Origin: Bdellovibrionales bacterium | Lineage (GTDB): Bacteria > Bdellovibrionota > Bacteriovoracia > Bacteriovoracales > Bacteriovoracaceae | Direction: 5' to 3' | Length of the DNA stretch: 64,000 nucleotides | NCBI GenBank assembly: GCA_018646675.1 | Contig: JABGUH010000015.1 | Span: 1 to 64,000, forward strand | Shown: positions 26,730 to 37,264 of the stretch, in pieces | How the letters are laid out: each line of letters begins with the position of its first letter | How positions within the stretch are numbered: position 1 is the stretch's first letter | Notes under the pieces: model-generated | What the model was told of the DNA's origin: nothing | Database searches by the model: none | Seen by the model: the letters and a program-made list of their open reading frames with translations, nothing else | Made by a program: the position numbers and the translations under genes

Positions 26730-27524
26730 ATGAGATGGGCAATTCTTGGCTGTGGGCAAATGTCCTCTGCCTTGGTGTTAGGGACACAGGGATCAGAGGA
26801 TTTTTCGGGCGAAAATTTTTTCTGCTTTGATCCAATCGTGGAGCGGGCCCAAGATTTGGCCGATCAGATTGGTGGTAGCTACTACTCTAGATGGGAGGAG
26901 CTACCGGCTGCTGATATCTATCTACTAGGTTGTAAACCTCAGCACTTTAAAGATTTAGCAAGCTCAATTCATGCTAGTTTACCGGCGACAGCATCGCTGC
27001 TCTCTATTATGGCAGGAGTTTCAGTCGAGATAGTTCGGGGGCAATTGGGTAGTCAACGAGCAGTGGTGCGAGTGATGCCTAACCGCGCCGCTCTCTTAGG
27101 GATGGGAGTCCACGCTCTTTTTTGCTCATCTAATACTAGTGATGATCTTTTGAGTGAGGTGGAGCGTTTTATTGGTGCCTCAGGGGAGATCTTTCTATTT
27201 GACTCTGAGGAGATGATTGATCGGATTACCGGTGTTAGTGGATCTGGCCCAGCCTACCTGTTTAAATTGGCCGAAGAGCTTGCCGCCAAACTGGTTGAGA
27301 TGGGTATCAGTCGCAGAACCGCCAATCTAATGGTTGCTCAAACTCTATTGGGAGCATCCACCATGTTGGTGAATAATCCTCATGATGCTAATCAACTTAA
27401 AGACTCCATCACCTCCAAGGGGGGAGTGACTCAGGCGGCGCTAGAGGTGTTGGACCGTGGTGGATTTGACCAACTAATTAGCTCCGCTTTGGATGCTGCC
27501 TATCAACGTACTAAGGAGCTCTGA
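26730..27524 (+). CDS. proC: Pyrroline-5-carboxylate reductase ProC
   Basis: Reduces P5C to proline with NAD(P)H, the last step of proline synthesis. 264 residues: N-terminal Rossmann fold (AILGCGQMSSALVLG), VMPNRAALLGMG, and the C-terminal dimerisation domain with TGVSGSGPAYLF and SKGGVTQAALEVLD, all diagnostic. It begins 15 bp after putA, so the biosynthetic reductase is cotranscribed with the catabolic enzyme acting on the same intermediate. No nearby terminator is evident. Confidence 0.96.
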   Translation: MRWAILGCGQMSSALVLGTQGSEDFSGENFFCFDPIVERAQDLADQIGGSYYSRWEELPAADIYLLGCKPQHFKDLASSIHASLPATASLLSIMAGVSVEIVRGQLGSQRAVVRVMPNRAALLGMGVHALFCSSNTSDDLLSEVERFIGASGEIFLFDSEEMIDRITGVSGSGPAYLFKLAEELAAKLVEMGISRRTANLMVAQTLLGASTMLVNNPHDANQLKDSITSKGGVTQAALEVLDRGGFDQLISSALDAAYQRTKEL

Positions 27525-27708
27525 AACAGCTCTAATTATCCTAAATTACAAAACGTGCCAATTTTCGATCATCTACCTTAATCATACCGCAACAAAATGT
27601 TGGCAGAATCTCTCTATAGCTGTTTTTATCTGCGGCGCTATTTTTTAAATAACCAGTTGAAATAATGAATTTTTCCCTACTTTGGTGCTGAAAAAGCTAA
27701 TACTGCAA

Positions 27709-27749
27709 TAAAATATACCGAGAAGCTTAGCAGCGAAGAAGTCGGTATA
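27709..27749 (+). promoter_or_regulatory. Possible -10 and 5'-UTR stem-loop
   Basis: TAAAAT (27709-27714) is followed by an 8-bp inverted repeat TATACCGA/TCGGTATA (27714-27721 with 27742-27749) enclosing 20 nt. If transcription starts near 27721, most of this would sit at the mRNA 5' end. No good -35 is seen. The rest of 27525-27783 holds nothing recognisable. Confidence 0.3.
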
Positions 27750-27783
27750 GAGAGTTAGTGTGTATCAATTTAGGGAGTACACT

Positions 27784-29553
27784 ATGAAGAGGCAACCAAA
27801 AGCCAGAGTTAATACCAAAGTTGCAAAAGTGTCGATAGCTAAGCAGATTATCGGTTTAGCACTTTTTCTTTTGATTGGTATCCTGTTAACAACATCCTGT
27901 GTGTTTAAGGAGAGTACATTAGAGATTGATGGTGCCTCACTCACTCATGTGGATAGCGTACAGATGGTCGATGGCAAGTTAGTCTTGGTTGGGACCAGAC
28001 TAGATGGCATTATGGCCGCTCATCTGACTGGCCCTAGTGGAGTAGATCAGTCCTTGGGTATTAGTCAGCAAAGTGAAAACTATGCAAAACTCTATGCTCC
28101 CTCTCTGACTGAGATTGCGCTAAACTCCGCAATCTCATTAATTATCACTGATGCTCACGGAACAACTACTTATTCACTAAATTTTACGTTGGTGGATGGA
28201 GTAGTAACTTCCGACAAACTTGATAGTGCAGCAGTTACTACTGTTAAAATTGCAGATGGTGCAGTGACTGCCGCCAAGCTGGGAGCGATGAGTGCGTCGA
28301 TCGGCCAGGTATTAAAGTATAACGGTTCAACTTGGATCGCCGGAGATTTGGGGGGACTTGTCTATGCTGGAAATTGGGATGCTAGTAGCAACTCTCCTGA
28401 TCTAAGTGGCGGTGGTAGTCCCAACGAGTATTACTATGTCTCGGTCGCCGGATCAACTGATTTGGATGGAATCGCCACTTGGGCGATTGGTGATTGGGTG
28501 GTGTGGAATGATGTCTTGGCCCAGTGGGAGAAGATGGAAAATGAGAAGAGTAGTGTCTATGGTTTTAATGGCAGACAGGGGTGGGTTGTGCCAACTAACA
28601 ATGACTATACTTGGGGACAGATTAACTTAACCAGCTCTACTCTATTTGATCTGGCAGATGTTAACGGGACAAGCGCAAGTGGTTATTCTGGTGGTGAAGT
28701 CCTTATTTGGGATGAGACTAACTCAAGATGGGATGTGACAACCCTTTCTGCCGGTAGTGGAGTTGAGATAACCAGTGTTGATGGTGTGGTGACCATAGCT
28801 ACTTCTGGAACATCTAGTATCGCACCTGATGCAGTCAACTCAGCCGAGATTGCTAACAGTGCTGTTGGTAGTACTGAGCTTGCTACTGCCGCTATCACTT
28901 CGGCCCACTTGACAACCCAGGTGATTTTGGACTCCTTGGGTAGTAATTCAATTACCTCTGCTCATTTAGCGACGGGAGCAATTTCAGGAGACTCAATTCT
29001 TGCTAACTCCATCACTTCTGCCCAGATTGGTAGTCAAGAGGTGAGTTCGACAGAGATAAAAAATGGGACCATTGTTGGTGGTGTCGGTGGTGATATTGCC
29101 ACTGATACGATTACGGCAACGGAGATCAATGCTGGGGCGGTGGGTACTTCTGAGATCGAGAATGAGAGTATCGAGACGGGAGATATCTTAAATGGAACAA
29201 TTACCGCTAGTGATCTGGCCAATGCCTCAGTTGAGGAGGCGGAGATTGCAACTGATGCTGTAACTACAATCAAGATAATCGATGGAGCGGTAACGGCAGC
29301 TAAACTTGCAGCGGACTCAGTTGATACGATTGAGCTAGTGGATGGAGCTGTTACCACTGATAAATTAGCGCCAGGAGCATCTGCATATGTCGGAAATTTC
29401 TTACAGTTAACTCCAACAATTCCTGGAAATGAGACTTGTGATAACACAGTAGTTGGCAAGGTGATCATATCTACTAATACCAATTTGCCATGCTTTTGTG
29501 CTGGGGCAACTTCCGGCTTTATCTACTTCTCTGACAATAGCAGTTGTCTCTAG
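27784..29553 (+). CDS. Putative lipoprotein with GAV/ADK repeats (tail-fibre-like)
   Basis: From ATG 27784 (GGGAG upstream) 589 residues. A hydrophobic leader ends in ILLTTSC, a weak lipobox, so the protein is probably lipid-anchored or secreted. An IPT/TIG-like segment follows. From about 130, and densely from 335 to 525, short imperfect repeats of the type DGAVTAAKLAADSV, NSAEIANSAVGSTEL and NSITSAQIG occur, the pattern of beta-helical fibre and adhesin proteins. Between them lies a phage-fibre-like insert (GFNGRQGWVV, DYTWGQINL). The end is Cys-rich (ETCDN...PCFCAG...SSCL), suggesting a disulfide-capped tip. A surface fibre or adhesin is the likely role; no exact homologue recognised. Confidence 0.75.
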   Translation: MKRQPKARVNTKVAKVSIAKQIIGLALFLLIGILLTTSCVFKESTLEIDGASLTHVDSVQMVDGKLVLVGTRLDGIMAAHLTGPSGVDQSLGISQQSENYAKLYAPSLTEIALNSAISLIITDAHGTTTYSLNFTLVDGVVTSDKLDSAAVTTVKIADGAVTAAKLGAMSASIGQVLKYNGSTWIAGDLGGLVYAGNWDASSNSPDLSGGGSPNEYYYVSVAGSTDLDGIATWAIGDWVVWNDVLAQWEKMENEKSSVYGFNGRQGWVVPTNNDYTWGQINLTSSTLFDLADVNGTSASGYSGGEVLIWDETNSRWDVTTLSAGSGVEITSVDGVVTIATSGTSSIAPDAVNSAEIANSAVGSTELATAAITSAHLTTQVILDSLGSNSITSAHLATGAISGDSILANSITSAQIGSQEVSSTEIKNGTIVGGVGGDIATDTITATEINAGAVGTSEIENESIETGDILNGTITASDLANASVEEAEIATDAVTTIKIIDGAVTAAKLAADSVDTIELVDGAVTTDKLAPGASAYVGNFLQLTPTIPGNETCDNTVVGKVIISTNTNLPCFCAGATSGFIYFSDNSSCL

Positions 29554-29567
29554 TCTGCTAATCGAGG

Positions 29568-29591
29568 GCCGCACCGCTTGGCGGTGACGGC
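29568..29591 (+). terminator. G+C-rich hairpin after the repeat lipoprotein gene
   Basis: GCCG-CACCGC, loop TTG, GCGGTG-(A)-CGGC gives a 10-bp stem with one bulge starting 15 nt after the stop. No T-run follows, so termination efficiency is doubtful; transcript-end stabilisation is an alternative. Confidence 0.4.
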
Positions 29592-29713
29592 ACTTCCCAT
29601 TCATTTAGACAAAAATGTTTACAGGTGACACTATTTTAAGCTCTCCCCAGTAGATCATTCCTCACCGTAACTATCTAAAAACATTTAAACATGACCCAGG
29701 CAGACTAAAAGAC

Positions 29714-29741
29714 TCAACTATTATTCATTTTTAGCCGATAA
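29714..29741 (+). promoter_or_regulatory. Possible sigma-28 (FliA)-like promoter
   Basis: GCCGATAA (29734-29741) equals the flagellar sigma-28 -10 consensus. Upstream TCAACTAT (29714-29721, 12-bp spacer) matches TAAAGTTT at 5 of 8 positions. It lies 20 nt before the ATG at 29762. Confidence 0.3.
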
Positions 29742-29761
29742 TAGAGATGAAAGGAGTTTTC

Positions 29762-31504
29762 ATGGGTTTACAGATTTCAATACTAGGACTGCTACTGTTG
29801 ACCAACGCTCTACTGTTTGCGGCCGATACTAATACGGAGGGAGGAGCCGATGGCGTTGCCCAGGTCCGCGACTCACTCCAGCTGCGAGATAACTCGCTGA
29901 TGGGTAAGATCCTAGAAGATGAGGAGATGCAGCAGATCGTAGCTCTCTGTCGCAATAGTAATCCAGATAAATTAGCTGAATTTCAGCAATGTATTGAAGA
30001 TGAAATGGCTAAACCTGCCAATGCATCTTTGATCGCTAAGTTGCAGGAGAAGTATCTTGATAAGGGGGATGAGAAGAGTAAAGATCGCTATCAAGCAGTA
30101 GAGACTGCAAGCCTTAAGCGGACCAACTCTCCGGCGATGAAAAAATTAGAGGAGTATCTGACCAAACGGTTGGAGGATGCACTCTATGGTGAGATCAAAA
30201 AGGCGAATGATAAGAAAAAGCAGCGAATGGTAGATCACACCACATTTTTTAAACTCTACGAAGAGCAGGTGAGTAAAAATATTATCGCCACCGTCTCCTC
30301 CTTCTGTCTTAATGTTTGTACTTCTTCTCCTTCTTATGATCCGAAAAGTTGTCGAGAGGAAAATCTAAAAGCCCTATCTGTAATAACTCAGGGAAAGACA
30401 CAGCCTGAAGCCTACGGTGGGTGGATGAAATGTCTTGAAAATATTCCGAAATTTTGTAGTGGCACACCTTCACTCGGCACAGATGGCAAAAACCACGCCT
30501 GCCAAGTAACAGATGCTCTTAAAGGTATGCGTTTAAATCTTTTACGACTCTCTGCGATTGATCAACGTTTTAAACAGATTAAAAGTGAGAATAAAAAGAC
30601 TCAGTTTATGCAGGAGACAGAGAAGAACGGTAGGCGAGAGCGCTATACCAATGAAACCCAGGGGGATTCAAAGAGCTTAGATGATCTAACGACGGTAACA
30701 TCTAATGAGCTAATTAATAAATCTGGTTATGGGAAGGCGTTAGAAGATGAGAGTAAAAAATTGCAGGAGGAGTGTGTTGACAGTTACGATGAAGAGAAGT
30801 GTAAGCACTACCTTCATAGTGATGACGATGTGGCAAAGTTAGAAGACGCCGCAACAGAGCACAGTATTAGACGCCAGGTAGCGATTAACAAAATAGCACA
30901 AATTAAAGATGAAGAGACGTTGACCACCTTTTTAGAAGAGGAGGGGCGTAGTAAAGACGAGATTCAGAAGATGCTTAATGAGAGTACGGCAAGTGACAAG
31001 GTGGCAGATGTTGTCGGGAAAATTACCGAACAGTTTAAGGGTGAGAAAGCGGCGATGATTGCGGCCTTAAATAAGAAGATTGAGTCCCGCAAGGTTGAGC
31101 GGGCGTCAAGTAATTCGCCGCCGGTGGCGGAGCTTAAGAAGAAAAAACTTACAGAAGTCAAGAAAGAGATGGAAGCTAAGCCCAAGGGTTACCAAGAGCT
31201 GGTGCACTTTAATAATATTATCTCTGGCTTTTTGACTATCGAAAAGACTATTGATGGTAAAAAGGAGAGTATGGCCAATACTCATGCGATGTTTCGGGAG
31301 TTAGAGGATAACGCTTATCAAAGTGGGCGTGAACCGGGAAGTGCAAATCAGCCCCCATCAACAAATGATTATGGAGCAACAGACCTTGAGAAATTAAAAG
31401 AGAATCTTGGGAAGGCGGGGATTGAGGATGAGGGAGCAGAGGCCAATGCGACCAAGTCGATGCAGATCGAAGATCTCAACCGTGCAATCTTAAAGTATAA
31501 ATAG
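29762..31504 (+). CDS. Secreted, charge-rich coiled-coil protein, unknown function
   Basis: No family recognised. From ATG 29762 (AAAGGAG 7-8 nt upstream; the ATG at 29747 precedes this site) 580 residues: signal peptide MGLQISILGLLLLTNALLFA, then a long hydrophilic, Lys/Glu-rich, helical protein with strong coiled-coil character (repeated KKLEE, KKKKLTEVKKEMEAK segments). About ten Cys are concentrated in the middle (CLNVCTSSPS, SCREEN, KCLENIPKFC, ECVDSYDEEKCKHY), in pairs likely to form disulfides, which fits a periplasmic location. It follows the fibre-like lipoprotein gene and precedes a chemoreceptor transcribed from the other strand. Confidence 0.75.
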   Translation: MGLQISILGLLLLTNALLFAADTNTEGGADGVAQVRDSLQLRDNSLMGKILEDEEMQQIVALCRNSNPDKLAEFQQCIEDEMAKPANASLIAKLQEKYLDKGDEKSKDRYQAVETASLKRTNSPAMKKLEEYLTKRLEDALYGEIKKANDKKKQRMVDHTTFFKLYEEQVSKNIIATVSSFCLNVCTSSPSYDPKSCREENLKALSVITQGKTQPEAYGGWMKCLENIPKFCSGTPSLGTDGKNHACQVTDALKGMRLNLLRLSAIDQRFKQIKSENKKTQFMQETEKNGRRERYTNETQGDSKSLDDLTTVTSNELINKSGYGKALEDESKKLQEECVDSYDEEKCKHYLHSDDDVAKLEDAATEHSIRRQVAINKIAQIKDEETLTTFLEEEGRSKDEIQKMLNESTASDKVADVVGKITEQFKGEKAAMIAALNKKIESRKVERASSNSPPVAELKKKKLTEVKKEMEAKPKGYQELVHFNNIISGFLTIEKTIDGKKESMANTHAMFRELEDNAYQSGREPGSANQPPSTNDYGATDLEKLKENLGKAGIEDEGAEANATKSMQIEDLNRAILKYK

Positions 31505-31546
31505 ATATATATGACCGCTAGCTAAAAAAATAACATACTACAGATA

Positions 31547-32869
31547 TTATTTGTTACTTCTCTTTTTTCCGACGACAATTTTAATTAGTTGATTAACTAG
31601 TTGTTCAAGATGTCTAGCTTGCGACGAGACCTCTTCGGCGGAACTTGAAGTCTCCTCCGACATGGAGGCAGTATGTTGTGTATTACTGTCAATCGTGTTG
31701 AGCGCTTGTCTGATTTGAGAGAAGGCTGCAACATGCTCTTTGCTGGAACTTGCCACTCCACTATTTAGTTCTGCAACTTGTTGAGAAGCACTGACAATAT
31801 CCTTGAGGACATCAGCACTATTATCTGCCATTTTTGCTCCGGCTGCGACCTCTTCACTACTGGTGCTAATTAGGCCTGTGATCTCTTTGGCGGCACTGGT
31901 ACTTTTTTGTGCCAGATTTCTTACTGCTTCAGCAACGACTGCAAAACCGCGTCCTTGATCGCCAGCACGAGCGGCTTCGACAGCAGCGTTTAGTGCCAGA
32001 AGATTTGTCTGGAAGGCAATATTTTCAATAACCGAGATGATATTGTTAACCTTCTGTGAACTTTGAGATATTCCTTGCATTGCTGTAATCAGGTCGTTAA
32101 TTTCCTCCTGCCCACGTTTGGCCGCATCTTGGCTAATCAGTGATTGCTCTGTAACTTTAGTCGCATTAGAGGCGGCCACGCCTACCATGGATGATAACTC
32201 CTCAATCGAGCTAACAGTCTCTTCTAGCGAGGTGGCAGTTTGGTTGACTCCTGTTGAGAGTGAATTACTTGCACTGGAGAGTTGTTGACTGGCAATCGTT
32301 AGATCCGGTCCCATCTGCCCCAACGGCATAATAATTTTTTCTAGCTGTTTAACGATAGATCTGGTGATAATGGTAATTGTAATCGTTAGAAAGATTAGAG
32401 CAACGATCATTGACCAGATAATTGTCTGGAAAGATTTTTTACGATTGGTATCCAGCAGTGCTGTTTTATAGGCGACCTTCACTTTTCCGAGGTATTTTCC
32501 CTCTTCTCGAATCTCCTCTTCGTAGACTAGAAATTTTGAAAAATCTTTTATATTAGGGCTATTGGTGGAAACTAATTTATCTTTATCATCAAAGAATCCT
32601 ACGTAGGCGATCTCATCCTCTTTGATTAGCTCTTCTGTCATTTGAATTACAGCATCATAGTTATAGGTCATATAGAGGGGAACACTAGATTGCGCTAGGA
32701 ATGAGGCGGTAAAATCACCACGGAACCTCATCATTAGTTGTAGTGTATCATTTGATTGTCTACTAAGAAGTACTCCCAGAATAGTTAAGGCAACTAGCAT
32801 AAAGATAATGCTGGGGTAGAGAAATTTTTTACCTAATGAACTCAAACGAAAGAAACTTACTATTTTCAT
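31547..32869 (-). CDS. Methyl-accepting chemotaxis protein
   Basis: Transmembrane chemoreceptor of 440 residues. Segment 1 (about 14-35) and segment 2 (about 148-172) flank a small periplasmic sensor of roughly 110 residues, of the single-Cache-like size ([18 protein letters not shown]). The cytoplasmic helical hairpin ends in the signature [22 protein letters not shown]-type tip (about 285-315), with EVRNLAQKS-like [11 protein letters not shown]. There is no clear HAMP domain between segment 2 and the signalling helices, and no C-terminal NWETF tether. Its ligand is unknown. Presence implies motility by flagella or a chemosensory-controlled surface machinery. Confidence 0.95.
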   Translation of the reverse strand: MKIVSFFRLSSLGKKFLYPSIIFMLVALTILGVLLSRQSNDTLQLMMRFRGDFTASFLAQSSVPLYMTYNYDAVIQMTEELIKEDEIAYVGFFDDKDKLVSTNSPNIKDFSKFLVYEEEIREEGKYLGKVKVAYKTALLDTNRKKSFQTIIWSMIVALIFLTITITIITRSIVKQLEKIIMPLGQMGPDLTIASQQLSSASNSLSTGVNQTATSLEETVSSIEELSSMVGVAASNATKVTEQSLISQDAAKRGQEEINDLITAMQGISQSSQKVNNIISVIENIAFQTNLLALNAAVEAARAGDQGRGFAVVAEAVRNLAQKSTSAAKEITGLISTSSEEVAAGAKMADNSADVLKDIVSASQQVAELNSGVASSSKEHVAAFSQIRQALNTIDSNTQHTASMSEETSSSAEEVSSQARHLEQLVNQLIKIVVGKKRSNK

Positions 32870-32920
32870 TCTTCATCCTAATTTAGAATAACTGGTGACT
32901 TTATCTGCTTAGATAGTAGC

Positions 32921-32948
32921 ATAATATCAGTAAGATGTGATGAGTGAA
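32921..32948 (-). promoter_or_regulatory. Putative promoter of the chemoreceptor gene
   Basis: Minus-strand TTCACT (32948-32943), 16-bp spacer, TATTAT (32926-32921). Confidence 0.4.
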
Positions 32949-33029
32949 CTTTTTTGCATCTACCATAAAGCGTATTGGGAAAAAAATACCTGAGTAATTG
33001 TTGAGGATTTAGGCCCTCAGTACCTCTTA

Positions 33030-33037
33030 GCCGATAA
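33030..33037 (+). promoter_or_regulatory. Second GCCGATAA box, 6 nt before an ATG
   Basis: A perfect sigma-28-type -10 box lies directly before the 33044 gene. The -35 region (TAGGCCCT) matches poorly. If used, the mRNA would be almost leaderless. Confidence 0.2.
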
Positions 33038-33043
33038 GAATTT

Positions 33044-34060
33044 ATGGTCCAGGATAAAGAGAGTAGTGCTACTAAGAAAAATTTTTTTCAACGAGAGTTG
33101 ATGGAGGTAGATCGTCGCCTACTACTGCTGGTTGGTGGTGTTGTTACTGTAACATTAGCGATTTGGTTAATTCCATTTATGCTCAACCTATTGTTGCTCT
33201 TCTTGATGGGGATTGCTCTGCTAATGACCGCTGGAGGGCAAGAAGAGGGAGAGAAAAATCGTCTGGTTGGGATCTTAAAGTTGACAATATTGGTGCCACT
33301 AATTGCAATGCTATTTACCTTTAATGGGTATCGAAAAGATTTAGTTGTTAGTGAGCAGAGTGTTGCTGTTACCAAAGTACTAAAGCGGGTCAACTCACTG
33401 CTTCCGCGAGGCAAATTTGATCAGGCAGAAGAGCGATTACTAAAAGTATCAACTTTTAACAGTGCTACAAATTACTCTCAAGTTAAATCGCTGTTGAGTG
33501 ATTTTCATCGGATAAATGATCCCCAAGAGCTACAGCAGGATATTTTGCAGTTGAGCCGGATGGCATTTGAAAACCTGTTATTAGGGAGAGTGGATAGAGA
33601 TTACTTGGAGAATCGCTATCTTGATCGTGAGTATATCAGAAGGATGGTTAAGCTCGCACCAGCAATGAAAAAAGATTTCGCCAAAGTGATTAAGAAGCGT
33701 GAGAGAAGTTTTCGTCTTAAAAAGAGTGCACGTATCTGGAGACATCAAAATATTGTAAAGGGGCAAAAGGGGGCAGCACAGTATCAAGCCATTGTACGTG
33801 AGATCGGAGAGAAGCCGATTAGTAAAAAACCATTTGGTGAGATTGCACTAATCACCGATTGGCTCTTCGCGAATATAACAGATGCCAATAGAATTCGGGC
33901 CAGGAAGTGGCATAAGATAAAACTGGTGCAGCAGGGAGGTAAGTACTTCTGGTGGACCATTTTAAAGTACCAAACCGCCCACCGTGGTGGACGCTATTCA
34001 TCCTATAAAAGACAGTTCTTCATTCGTAATGGCGAGGTGATTAAGTCTAAAACGTATTAA
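33044..34060 (+). CDS. Membrane protein of unknown function
   Basis: No family recognised. 338 residues: a short cytosolic N-terminus, then two or three closely spaced hydrophobic segments (about 27-62 and 76-97), then about 240 basic, helical residues rich in Arg and Lys with many aromatic residues at the end (YFWWTILKYQTAHRGGRYSSYKRQFF). No ribosome binding site is obvious; the start is the first ATG before the membrane segments. Its TAA interlocks with the TAA of the convergent hydrolase gene (overlap 34057-34060). Confidence 0.7.
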   Translation: MVQDKESSATKKNFFQRELMEVDRRLLLLVGGVVTVTLAIWLIPFMLNLLLLFLMGIALLMTAGGQEEGEKNRLVGILKLTILVPLIAMLFTFNGYRKDLVVSEQSVAVTKVLKRVNSLLPRGKFDQAEERLLKVSTFNSATNYSQVKSLLSDFHRINDPQELQQDILQLSRMAFENLLLGRVDRDYLENRYLDREYIRRMVKLAPAMKKDFAKVIKKRERSFRLKKSARIWRHQNIVKGQKGAAQYQAIVREIGEKPISKKPFGEIALITDWLFANITDANRIRARKWHKIKLVQQGGKYFWWTILKYQTAHRGGRYSSYKRQFFIRNGEVIKSKTY

Positions 34061-34959
34061 GCCTGATCGAAGTTACTACGGATAAAATTAAAGGCTATCT
34101 CCATCAGATCAGGGTCGGACTGAGCGGAAACTACTCCACCTAGCAGGTGGCCAGTCGCCGCTTGAATATGGACCATCTTTTTTTGTTTGCTACCTAGTAG
34201 ATGGAACATCTCTTTAACTGCATCCAGATTAACGGTTTTATCCTGTTTGCTATAGAGCACTAGGGCCGGGATCTTGATTCTTGCCAGGGGGAGATGGCGT
34301 GCCATCTCCACTGCATGCATCATGGTAGTTAGTGCTTGGGATGGATATTTAGTATGCCAGTAGAGCATCTGCTTGGGGTGGAACTGAGTACATTTACGCT
34401 CAATTTGGGTTAGCATTTTGGTTAGCAGCTTTCCTCCTGGGTAGAGCAGTAGATCCGGAAGAGAGCTTTTAGGTCCCATGTTAGGGGAGGTTAAAATAAG
34501 GTCGTGAATCTTATCAGGGAAGTTGACCGCCAGCCAAAGTGCGAAGGTACAGCCAGTTGAGTTAGCGGCCAAAATGACCTTCTCTCCTAACTCTAGTCCC
34601 CAGCTTAGAGCGATCAACGCATCTTTTTGCCAATCTGCAAGAGTTGCATCAGCCAAGGCAGAGGAGAGCATGGTCCCATGTCCCTTAAAACGAGTGGAGT
34701 ATCCATTGGCACCTAACTCTTTTGCTAAATTCTTTGGATAGGGGGCGAGCTCTTTGGGGCTGGCAGAAAATCCATGTAGAAAAACGATGGAGTATTTGCT
34801 CTTTTCGCCTTCCGCACCGTGATAGTATACCTCTTTTTGGTTATCTGGCTTTAGACCCATCTGCTTCTCTTGGGCCAGATCATCTTGAATCTCTTGTAGG
34901 GTTGGAAGGAGTGGGTTGATTTGCTGAGGGGGTGAATAACGGTTAAAAAGAGTCATCAT
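34057..34959 (-). CDS. Alpha/beta hydrolase, esterase/lipase-like
   Basis: Cytosolic serine hydrolase of 300 residues. Motifs in order: oxyanion HG (VFLHGFSASPKE, near 60), nucleophile elbow AANSTGCTFALW (near 133-144, Ala replacing the first Gly of GxSxG), acid D in YSKQDKTVN, and His in ATGHLLGG near the C-terminus. These complete the triad. It resembles bacterial carboxylesterases and monoacylglycerol lipases acting on small lipids or esters; substrate unknown. No signal peptide. It sits 24 bp after the membrane protein at 35.0-35.8 kb on the same strand. Confidence 0.88.
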   Translation of the reverse strand: MMTLFNRYSPPQQINPLLPTLQEIQDDLAQEKQMGLKPDNQKEVYYHGAEGEKSKYSIVFLHGFSASPKELAPYPKNLAKELGANGYSTRFKGHGTMLSSALADATLADWQKDALIALSWGLELGEKVILAANSTGCTFALWLAVNFPDKIHDLILTSPNMGPKSSLPDLLLYPGGKLLTKMLTQIERKCTQFHPKQMLYWHTKYPSQALTTMMHAVEMARHLPLARIKIPALVLYSKQDKTVNLDAVKEMFHLLGSKQKKMVHIQAATGHLLGGVVSAQSDPDLMEIAFNFIRSNFDQA

Positions 34960-34983
34960 TATTATCCTCTTAATTAAATTGCT

Positions 34984-35817
34984 TTAACGATCTGTTTCTA
35001 TTTGGCCCTTTTGGTAATTATACTGTGACCCCATCATACTATGTGGAATAGAGAATATCGCAAAAAGAACCAGTGCGGCAATAACTACCGATGCTGGGTT
35101 TCGCTTTTTAAAGTTGATCGCGCATGCTAGAAACCAGAATATCGCTGCCACCAGTACCTTATTATCGGTGAGATCCCAGTCGTAGGGAAAGCCAGCCCAG
35201 TAAACTCCAAAGGCATATTTTTGTACCAAAGGTCCAAGCAGTAAGCCTCCCATCGCCAACGAACCAGTTGCCAGTTTGGCAATATTAAAGAAGTTCTTTC
35301 CTCCACGCACTGCCTCAACGGCTGCGATCATCGAAAGGAGCATAGTCATAAACATAAAGAAGATATGCGGAATTAGAATAAATTTGGGTACTGCCCCCTT
35401 GTATCTGATCAGAATAGGGTCGTTGGCAGTTGCTACCTGGTATTGTTGACCATCGATCGTTAGCTCCAGGTAGTATTGCAGTTTGCCGGCCGGCGGTTGG
35501 TTGGGTAGGGCGGAATTAAGACCACCCTTCGGCCCGTTTGTCATCTTAATGCTACTCCATGGATCGTTGGTCGGAAAGCGACGGTAGTTTAGAGTGCCCT
35601 CCATCTGCTGACCAATTTGGGGAACAACTACTGGAGCGTCAATCGTCCCCCCTTGGCTACGCAAAAATTTAACTTGAACTGCATTTTCTTGGGGGCCAAT
35701 CATAATCTTTTTGGGATAGGTGGGCCCAGTGGAGCGTTGGTAGAAGACAGCAAGTAGGGTGATGATGATTCCTAAAGGGATACTCAACTTAAAATAATTT
35801 TTACTTGCTAAATTCAC
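34984..35817 (-). CDS. Five-segment membrane protein, unknown function
   Basis: 277 residues: one N-terminal membrane segment (about 11-28), an extracytoplasmic beta-rich domain of about 100 residues (ENAVQVKFLRSQGGTIDAPVV, LELTIDGQQYQ), then four membrane segments ending in MMGSQYNYQKGQ. The loop GVYWAGFPYDWDLTDNK looks strongly conserved and may be functional (aromatic and acidic). I recall similar unnamed proteins in other proteobacteria and Bacteroidetes but no assigned role. It lies in a minus-strand series after gdhA (53-bp gap) and before the hydrolase. Confidence 0.8.
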   Translation of the reverse strand: MNLASKNYFKLSIPLGIIITLLAVFYQRSTGPTYPKKIMIGPQENAVQVKFLRSQGGTIDAPVVVPQIGQQMEGTLNYRRFPTNDPWSSIKMTNGPKGGLNSALPNQPPAGKLQYYLELTIDGQQYQVATANDPILIRYKGAVPKFILIPHIFFMFMTMLLSMIAAVEAVRGGKNFFNIAKLATGSLAMGGLLLGPLVQKYAFGVYWAGFPYDWDLTDNKVLVAAIFWFLACAINFKKRNPASVVIAALVLFAIFSIPHSMMGSQYNYQKGQIETDR

Positions 35818-35870
35818 TACTCTTGCTCCTTAGAACACTGGGCCTTCTATCCCAAAAAGTTGTGCGTGGA

Positions 35871-37241
<1,371 letters not shown>

Positions 37242-37264
37242 CTAAATGTTAAAATGGGACTAAT

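Noticed and set aside
28200-29400. Repeats considered as a CRISPR array or minisatellite
   Set aside because: Units vary in length and sequence, have no spacers and keep one reading frame; they encode protein repeats.
28683-29483. Antisense Ser/Val-rich open frames in the fibre gene
   Set aside because: Side-effect of the Ala/Thr/Ser repeat coding on the other strand; no start signals.
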